This document shows positions 1-4,866 of a stretch of 7,559 nt of DNA, piece by piece. A program made the translations under genes and the position numbers. Each line of letters opens with the position of its first letter. Position 1 is the stretch's first letter. Source of the stretch: DAIRVC01 sp036803025 (lineage in GTDB: Bacteria; Chloroflexota; Anaerolineae; Anaerolineales; E44-bin32); assembly GCA_036803025.1 (NCBI GenBank), contig DAIRVC010000135.1:1-7559 (forward strand), read 5' to 3'. A model generated the notes under the pieces. It was not told the origin of the DNA, did no database searches, and worked only from the letters and a program-made list of their open reading frames with translations.

Positions 1-750
1 GGTGCCGGTGACGATCGACCCGTCGGCCAAGGTGGCTGCGGCGGTGTTGGTGACCGGCGGCGTGCCAGTTCCGGCGATATCGAAATGACACACGATTCTC
101 CCACCGGGGTCACTGCTGGGGTCAACCGGGTCGGGGGGCTGCAGGGTGACCGGGAAAGTGGTGTCGCAGCTGAGTGGCACCAGTGTGCCGTTGTCCAGCA
201 GATCGGTGACGCTGATGACTTCGACCGGCTCGGTGAGCTGGTTCCGGACGATGATGGTGCCGAAAGTGGTCCAGGAGACGTCTTCGACCGCGCTCACGGT
301 GACCGTGTAGGTCACCGAATGCTGCTGGCCCGAAGACAGTATCAAAGCCGTGGTATCAGCGATCTTGTCGATCGTCCAGCGCCAGGTGCTGGCGATCGTA
401 CCGAAGGCCTGTTTCTTGACATAGAAGATCGGCGGCAGGGTCGCCGCGGCCGGCGCCGCATCTGCCAGCATAGCCGTCTCGGCCGCCACAACCTCGTCGG
501 TGCTCAGAATCTCGAGGGTGATCGGCTCCGGCGTGGCGGTCTCCGTTGGAGTCGGCTCGACTGTTGGCGCTGCCTCGGTCGGAGCTGCTTCTGTCGGGGC
601 CGCCTCAGTCGGAACCACCTCGGTTGCGATCACTTCCGGCGTCGGGGTCGGATCGACGGGCGTCTCGCCTTCGGCCGCCGCCGGCCCGGCAAAGCTCAGA
701 GCGGCGACCATCGAAATCAGCATCGTCAGGTACAGCAGTCTCTTGGACAT
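1..750 (-). CDS. Exported surface protein with PTEAA-repeat linker and DUF11-like beta-sandwich domain (partial, C-terminus outside window)
   Basis: An open frame runs from ATG at 750 past the window edge, giving 250 residues with no stop. The start is supported by AAGG at 760-757, six bases upstream. Residues 1-26 form a classic signal peptide: SKR n-region, hydrophobic LLYLTMLISMVAALSFA core, and an AAA-E cleavage site near residue 26. Residues 28-76 are a Pro/Thr/Glu/Ala-rich linker with three PTEAA units. From about residue 108 comes a beta-rich segment with FYVKKQAFGT, then WRWTIDK, then VTYTVTVSAV, followed by NQLTEPVEVISVTDLL. This pattern recalls the conserved-repeat/DUF11-type extracellular beta domains of large surface proteins; that match is from memory of the family. 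Two cysteines, 195 and 221, could pair. It is probably surface-attached or secreted. Its role is unknown and total length cannot be judged. It lies 157 bases after the amidotransferase gene and may have its own transcription start. Confidence 0.85.
   Translation of the reverse strand, partial: MSKRLLYLTMLISMVAALSFAGPAAAEGETPVDPTPTPEVIATEVVPTEAAPTEAAPTEAAPTVEPTPTETATPEPITLEILSTDEVVAAETAMLADAAPAAATLPPIFYVKKQAFGTIASTWRWTIDKIADTTALILSSGQQHSVTYTVTVSAVEDVSWTTFGTIIVRNQLTEPVEVISVTDLLDNGTLVPLSCDTTFPVTLQPPDPVDPSSDPGGRIVCHFDIAGTGTPPVTNTAAATLADGSIVTGT
568..612 (-). repeat. Three tandem 15-bp units encoding PTEAA
   Basis: Codons 47-61 of the exported protein encode PTEAA three times in a row, followed by PTVEPTPTE. 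Codon choice differs between the units (CCG/CCG/CCG, ACT/ACA/ACC, GAG/GAA/GAG, GCG-GCC/GCA-GCT/GCA-GCG). The peptide repeat is therefore better conserved than the DNA, which points to an old or selected repeat rather than recent slippage. It forms a flexible extracellular spacer between signal peptide and folded domain. Confidence 0.85.
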
Positions 751-756
751 ATGCAA

Positions 757-760
757 CCTT
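757..760 (-). promoter_or_regulatory. Ribosome binding site of the exported-protein gene
   Basis: AAGG, preceded by AA, sits six bases before the ATG at 750. It fixes the start right at the signal peptide. Confidence 0.65.
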
Positions 761-770
761 TTCGACTACT

Positions 771-793
771 CCAGGGCCTGCTCAGGCCCATGG
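771..793. repeat. Inverted repeat in the 157-base gap before the exported-protein gene
   Basis: GGGCCTG at 774-780 and CAGGCCC at 783-789 are perfect complements around a CT centre. The stem can extend outward as CCA (771-773) with TGG (791-793) if A790 bulges. In RNA the loop would open to about four bases. On the minus strand it ends 20 bases before the ATG at 750, just ahead of the ribosome binding site. No T-tract follows on either strand, so it does not look like an intrinsic terminator. It could be a leader hairpin or a protein-binding site. Confidence 0.5.
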
Positions 794-907
794 AGGTGGG
801 GTCGTGCACGAGGGTCCGCGCCTCCCGTTCAGGCGCAGCGGATATGGATCGTCGACGGGCGTGGTCGTGTCATCGGTGTCGGGTGCACCTCCTGACCGCC
901 ATGACTG

Positions 908-2881
908 TCATTGGAGCTCCCCGACAAGATCGACCGTTTTCACATCGGGGAGGTCGGTGTCGGGTGCGGGCAGCCCCTGACGCTGGACGAAGTTGCGGTC
1001 CAGGAGTTGGGTGGATAGGATGCCGACCAGCCCCATCTCCTCGATTTCCCCGAGTTGTGCGCCGCGGCGCGCCTTGCGCAGCAGCATCTCGACCGTGCTC
1101 GGGTTGAAGTACTCCGATCGGCGGATGGCGTCGGGGGACAGCAAGTCGTCCACGTACTCCAGCCCTGTCGCCAGGGACAGGAAGCTGGCCTGGATCGGGG
1201 CGCGATAGGGGCGCTTCGTGCGGCGCCGGATCTCGTCCGGCACCAACGCCTGCGCCAGACGCCGCAGCAGCCACTTCTCATTCAGGCCGCGCAGCTTCAT
1301 GTCGGCCGGGAGCCGGTTGCAGAACTCGACCACCCGGTAGTCCAGGAAGGGGTAGCGCCCTTCGACCGAATGCGCCATGGCTACACGATCGCCCTGCGAT
1401 GAGAGCAGATAGGGCGAGAGGAAGGTGACCATCTCCAGGTACTGTGCCTGCGAGAGCGACGACCACTCCGCGAAACCGGCCGGGAGCTCGATGGGGTGCT
1501 CGGCGTTCCTCAGCCCCCTGCCCCCATTCGGGTGGTCCAGGAAGCGCCGCAGTCGGGCGGTGTTCGCCCAGCGCAGCTGGTGTGAGTAGAACGGCGACCC
1601 GGTATCCTCCAGCCCCTGGCGGAAGAACGCCGTCCAGAAGGCGTCCCCCTGTGCCTCGCGAGGGATGTCGGGATACAGCTTGCGCAGAAGGGCCGGCCGA
1701 AGGCGGGATCCGGGCTGCCGCGCCCAGAACCGCCGCAGACGCATCTCCTTGAAGATGTCGTACCCGGCCAGGACCTCGTCGGCCCCCTCCCCGGTCAGGA
1801 CGACCTTGTAGCCGTGGCGATGGACCAGGCCAGACAACAAGAACATCGGCGCCGGCGCCGTGCGCAGGATCGGCGTCTCGGTATGCCAGACGACGTCGGG
1901 AAAGACTCGCCCGATGTCTTCCGGCGTGCAGAAGATCTCCTGGTGCCGCGTGCCCAGGAACTCGGCCATGCGCCGCTGGTGCGGGCTTTCGTCGTAGCGC
2001 GGATCGGAGAAGGCGATCGAGAAGGTGTCGAGATGCGAGCGACCGTCGCGCCGGATGAGCGCCGCCACCACCGACGAGTCCAGACCGCCGCTCAGGTAGG
2101 CGCCCACCGGCACGTCCGCCCTCAGGCGGATCCGGGTAGCGTCCGTCAGCAGGTGCTCGAATTCCTCCAGGATCCGGCCTTCATCCCGGTTCGAGCCGTT
2201 CTCGCTGAAGTCCGGCGACCAGTAGGCTTGAAGTTCGACTTTGCCTCCGCACGCCGAGAGGAAGTGCCCTGGCGGGACCATGCGCACGTCGACGAATGCC
2301 GATCGGGGGCTCAGCGGGCTCCAGTAGGTAAAGACCTGCTCGAGCGCCTGCGCGTCGATCTCGAACTGCAGGCCTGGGACGGCCAGCATCGCCTTGACTT
2401 CCGAGGCAAACACCAGCCGGCCGCGATCCACGCGGTAGTAGAGCGGACGAATGCCCAGACGATCGCGCGCCAGGATCAGCCTGCGCTGCGCTGAATCCCA
2501 CAGGGCGATGGCGAACTGGCCGTTCAGGTGACGCAGGCAGTCGGTCCCGTACTCCTCGTACAGGTGCAGGATGACTTCGGTGTCGGTGTTGGTCGAGAAG
2601 TGGTGGCCGCGCGCCTCCAACTCCGGGCGCAGCTCCACGTAGTTGAAGATCTCGCCGTTGAAGACGATCCACAGGCGGCCGTCTTCATTGCTGATCGGCT
2701 GCTGGCCGCGGCTCAGGTCGACGATGCTCAACCGGGCGCTGGCCAGGCCGACGGACTCGTCCCGGTAGATTCCGAACTCGTCTGGGCCGCGATGCCTCAG
2801 CCAGGCCAGCATGCCGCGCAGCGTCTGCTCCGCGACCGGTTCCTGCTCGCCCAGATTGAGAATGCCGGCTACGCCACACAC
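908..2881 (-). CDS. asnB: Asparagine synthetase-type glutamine-dependent amidotransferase
   Basis: This 657-residue protein is of the two-domain AsnB type. It hydrolyses glutamine in the N-terminal domain and uses the ammonia to amidate an ATP-activated carboxyl in the C-terminal domain. Class II amidotransferase residues are present: Cys2 right after the start, as required for an exposed nucleophile, Arg50 in ARLSIVDLS, Asn75-Gly76 in FNGEIFN, and Asp100 in TNTDTEV. The synthetase domain has the PP-loop SGGLDSS (264-270) and GEGADEVLAGY (364-374), whose Glu365 matches the conserved synthetase glutamate. The protein appears complete. It starts with GTG at 2881, behind GAGG at 2891-2888 that overlaps the end of the ligase gene, leaving three bases between the two genes. 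Such tight coupling to a ligase and a carrier protein makes housekeeping asparagine synthesis less likely than amidation in a special pathway. The substrate is not readable. Near the C-terminus the motif KRPYRAPI (556-563) stands out. The symbol reflects the family only. Confidence 0.94.
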   Translation of the reverse strand: MCGVAGILNLGEQEPVAEQTLRGMLAWLRHRGPDEFGIYRDESVGLASARLSIVDLSRGQQPISNEDGRLWIVFNGEIFNYVELRPELEARGHHFSTNTDTEVILHLYEEYGTDCLRHLNGQFAIALWDSAQRRLILARDRLGIRPLYYRVDRGRLVFASEVKAMLAVPGLQFEIDAQALEQVFTYWSPLSPRSAFVDVRMVPPGHFLSACGGKVELQAYWSPDFSENGSNRDEGRILEEFEHLLTDATRIRLRADVPVGAYLSGGLDSSVVAALIRRDGRSHLDTFSIAFSDPRYDESPHQRRMAEFLGTRHQEIFCTPEDIGRVFPDVVWHTETPILRTAPAPMFLLSGLVHRHGYKVVLTGEGADEVLAGYDIFKEMRLRRFWARQPGSRLRPALLRKLYPDIPREAQGDAFWTAFFRQGLEDTGSPFYSHQLRWANTARLRRFLDHPNGGRGLRNAEHPIELPAGFAEWSSLSQAQYLEMVTFLSPYLLSSQGDRVAMAHSVEGRYPFLDYRVVEFCNRLPADMKLRGLNEKWLLRRLAQALVPDEIRRRTKRPYRAPIQASFLSLATGLEYVDDLLSPDAIRRSEYFNPSTVEMLLRKARRGAQLGEIEEMGLVGILSTQLLDRNFVQRQGLPAPDTDLPDVKTVDLVGELQ

Positions 2882-2884
2882 GGC

Positions 2885-4420
2885 CTACCTCAACCCCGTC
2901 TTCTTGATCTTCCCCGAGGTGGTCATCGGGAGCGCCTCGCAGAATTCGACCACACGCGGGACCATGAAGTCCTCCAACTGCGTGCGGCAGTGGCGGATCA
3001 CATCCGCCTCCGTCAGACCGGCGCCGTTCTGGACCACGAAAGCCTTGATCGCCTGCCCGAGTACCGGGTGCGGAACGCCAATGACCGCCGCGGCCTGGAC
3101 GCCGGGCAGCCGGTAGAGAACGTTCTCGACCTCACGCGGGGAGACCTTCTCGCCCCGGCTCTTGATGATGTCGTCCCTGCGGGCGACGAAGTACAGGAAG
3201 CCCTCGGCATCCATGCGGAACAGGTCGCCGGTGTAACACAGCCGCTCACCCGGGATCGGGCCGGCCCGGAACCTGGCCGCACTCGCCTGCGCATCGCCCC
3301 AGTAGCCGCGCATGACGTGCCGCCCGCGCACGACCAGCTCACCGGTCTCGCCCGTCGGCAGGCGTCGCCCGTCCTCGGCCTCCAACCAGACCTCCGTCCC
3401 GGGGATGGCGATGCCGACCGAATCGGGGCGCCGCTGGAGCTCCTCCGGCGGAAGGTAGAGTGTCCGCTTGGTCTCGGTCAGGCCGTACATCGAGAACAGC
3501 CTGGCGTTGGGGAACTTATCGCGCAGCCGCAGGATGTGATCGGTCGGCAGGGCCGCCGCGGTATTGGTCAGATAGCGCAGGCTGCTCAGATCGAAGTGCG
3601 AGAGATCCATCGAGAGCAGCATGCTGTACAGCGTCGGCACGCCGGGGAAGCCGGTGACCCGCTCCTCGGCCACCCGCTTCATGATCTCGGCCGGGTAGGC
3701 GAATCCCTGTTCGAGCACCAGCCGTCCGCCGAAGCGGAAGACCATCAGCAGCTGATACAGTCCGTAGTCGAAGGACAGCGGCAGGACGTCGATCACCACA
3801 TCGTCTTCACGGTTCTCCAGGTAGGTCGTGATCGAATTGACGGCGAAGACGACGTTGCTGTGGTCCGACATGACCCCTTTCGGATCGCCGGTGCTGCCCG
3901 AGGTGTAGATCAGGCAGGCCAGATCGAGGTCGATATTGACCGGCGCCGGCCGGGCATCGGATTCGCCGGCCAGCAGGCTCTCCCAATCCAGGACGCCGCC
4001 GGGGAGAGCACGCGCTTTGTCGCTTTGCACGAGGACGGCCGTCTTCACGTGCGGGGACTGACTCGCCAGCGCGGCGATCGCCTCGGCGCGAGCGCTCCAG
4101 CTGATGAGGCCCGACGCCTGGCAGTTGTCTACGATGTAAGCCAGCTTCTCAGGGCCGACTCCGGGGTTGACCACGACGAAGACGCCGCCGGCCTTGAGCG
4201 CGGCGAAGATCCCGACCACCAGCTCCACGCTGTTGGGCAGATAGAGAACCACGCGTTCGCCGCGCTGCAGGCCTCTGGCTCGCAGGGCGTTGGCCAGTTG
4301 GTTGGCCTGGCGCTCGATCTGCGCGTAGCTCAGCCGGCGTCCGGCGCAGACCAAGGCCTCCTTGTCGGGAAGCCGGTCGGCGCTGCTTTCAAGGAATTCC
4401 TGTACCAGGCCGCGGGCCAT
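2885..4420 (-). CDS. AMP-forming acyl/amino acid ligase (ANL superfamily adenylating enzyme)
   Basis: This 511-residue protein has the full ANL motif set: P-loop YTSGSTGDPKG (172-182), MYGLTE (311-316), YTGD (396-399), hinge-region RRDDIIKSRGEKVSP (414-428), and the C-terminal catalytic lysine in TSGKIKK (Lys504). It activates a carboxylate as an adenylate and passes it to a thiol, either CoA or the phosphopantetheine arm of the carrier protein encoded just upstream. At the A4 position it reads PLSFDYG (214-220), with Asp218 where amino-acid-activating adenylation domains hold the substrate amino group. The start at 4420 is chosen because GGAAGGTGA at 4434-4426 is ideally placed. A GTG at 4471 in the same frame would overlap the carrier gene, adds 17 poorly conserved-looking residues and has no ribosome site. 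It resembles the acyl-CoA ligases of exosortase-associated loci by family memory. The substrate is unknown. Confidence 0.94.
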   Translation of the reverse strand: MARGLVQEFLESSADRLPDKEALVCAGRRLSYAQIERQANQLANALRARGLQRGERVVLYLPNSVELVVGIFAALKAGGVFVVVNPGVGPEKLAYIVDNCQASGLISWSARAEAIAALASQSPHVKTAVLVQSDKARALPGGVLDWESLLAGESDARPAPVNIDLDLACLIYTSGSTGDPKGVMSDHSNVVFAVNSITTYLENREDDVVIDVLPLSFDYGLYQLLMVFRFGGRLVLEQGFAYPAEIMKRVAEERVTGFPGVPTLYSMLLSMDLSHFDLSSLRYLTNTAAALPTDHILRLRDKFPNARLFSMYGLTETKRTLYLPPEELQRRPDSVGIAIPGTEVWLEAEDGRRLPTGETGELVVRGRHVMRGYWGDAQASAARFRAGPIPGERLCYTGDLFRMDAEGFLYFVARRDDIIKSRGEKVSPREVENVLYRLPGVQAAAVIGVPHPVLGQAIKAFVVQNGAGLTEADVIRHCRTQLEDFMVPRVVEFCEALPMTTSGKIKKTGLR

Positions 4421-4425
4421 GACGT

Positions 4426-4434
4426 TCACCTTCC
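4426..4434 (-). promoter_or_regulatory. Ribosome binding site deciding the ligase start
   Basis: GGAAGGTGA lies five bases before the ATG at 4420, counted from its 3' end, and eight bases counted from AAGG. It selects this ATG over the in-frame GTG at 4471, which has no purine-rich site upstream. It sits in the 25-base gap after the carrier protein stop. Confidence 0.75.
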
Positions 4435-4445
4435 GACTCGGCCGA

Positions 4446-4703
4446 TCAGGCCGGCTGACCGAGCTTGGCACGGATGAAGTTCGCCAGATTGCGGATCGAA
4501 TCGAAATTGGCCGGCACGATCTCGTGGTCGCCGATGGGCACCGAGAACTGCTTCTCGGCGAAGAGCACCAGGTCCATGACGCTCATCGAGTCCACGACCC
4601 CATTCTCCAGGAACGAGGTCTCGTCGGCGTATGGATAGCCTCGGTCACTGAACAGGATGTTCTCGGCGATGTAGGTGCGCAAGATCTCTTCGACTGTCTG
4701 CAC
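4446..4703 (-). CDS. Free-standing acyl/peptidyl carrier protein
   Basis: This 85-residue protein has the normal length and fold pattern of a discrete carrier protein. Helix 1 is VEEILRTYIAENIL, followed by a loop with DETSFLENGVVDS and then helix 2, MSVMDLVLFAEKQF. Ser39 in the VDSM motif is the expected site for the 4'-phosphopantetheine arm. The usual DSL is DSM here, a conservative change common in dedicated carriers. The C-terminal helix (SIRNLANFIRAKL) is complete. The start is GTG at 4703 with GGAG at 4714-4711, seven bases upstream. It lies 25 bases before the ligase gene and is the natural acceptor for that enzyme's adenylate. The 61-base gap to the propeller gene upstream shows weak GC-rich dyads but no T-tract and no clear promoter. 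It is unlikely to be the fatty acid synthase ACP, because no fab genes are near and the partners are a ligase and an amidotransferase. Confidence 0.93.
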   Translation of the reverse strand: MQTVEEILRTYIAENILFSDRGYPYADETSFLENGVVDSMSVMDLVLFAEKQFSVPIGDHEIVPANFDSIRNLANFIRAKLGQPA

Positions 4704-4710
4704 GAGGTTT

Positions 4711-4714
4711 CTCC
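4711..4714 (-). promoter_or_regulatory. Ribosome binding site supporting the GTG start of the carrier protein
   Basis: GGAG is followed by a seven-base spacer and then GTG at 4703. There is no alternative upstream start that gives a normal carrier protein N-terminus. Confidence 0.65.
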
Positions 4715-4764
4715 GTGTGATCTACAGCCGCAGCCAATGCGCGGCGTCGTCCTCGGCCGGAGGC

Positions 4765-4866
4765 CTATCGGGCGCGGCTGCGAAAGGCGAAGACGGCCAC
4801 GATCAGAACTGCGGCGGTCAGGATTCCGGCTACGATGCCGAGCGGCCCTTCACCGAAACCCGGCGG
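4765..4866 (-). other. C-terminal sorting/anchor tail of the propeller protein
   Basis: The last 33 residues read DPPGFGEG, then a roughly 20-residue hydrophobic helix (LGIVAGILTAAVLIVAVFAF), then RSRAR and the stop. This is the three-part layout of a cell-surface anchor: short motif, membrane helix, positive tail. It could simply be a stop-transfer anchor. It lacks LPXTG directly before the helix; the LPTQM at residues 849-853 is too far upstream. Confidence 0.7.

Noticed and set aside
751..907. Promoter for the exported-protein gene
   Set aside because: The only AT-richer patch (CATATC on the minus strand, near 847-842) has no -35-like partner at normal spacing.
85..1107. Plus-strand open frame (340 codons) over the exported-protein gene and the end of the amidotransferase gene
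   Set aside because: It crosses an intergenic gap and two supported genes, has Arg/Gly-rich low-information sequence and no domain; it is an antisense shadow.
2528..4477. Long plus-strand open frame (649 codons) opposite the ligase and amidotransferase genes
   Set aside because: It spans the junction of two well-supported minus-strand genes, has no recognisable domain, and is rich in Arg, Gln, Asp and His, as expected for an antisense shadow in GC-rich DNA.
4748..4764. Possible terminator between the propeller gene and the carrier protein gene
   Set aside because: The CCTC/GAGG dyad is short and no T-tract follows on the minus strand, so a terminator cannot be supported.
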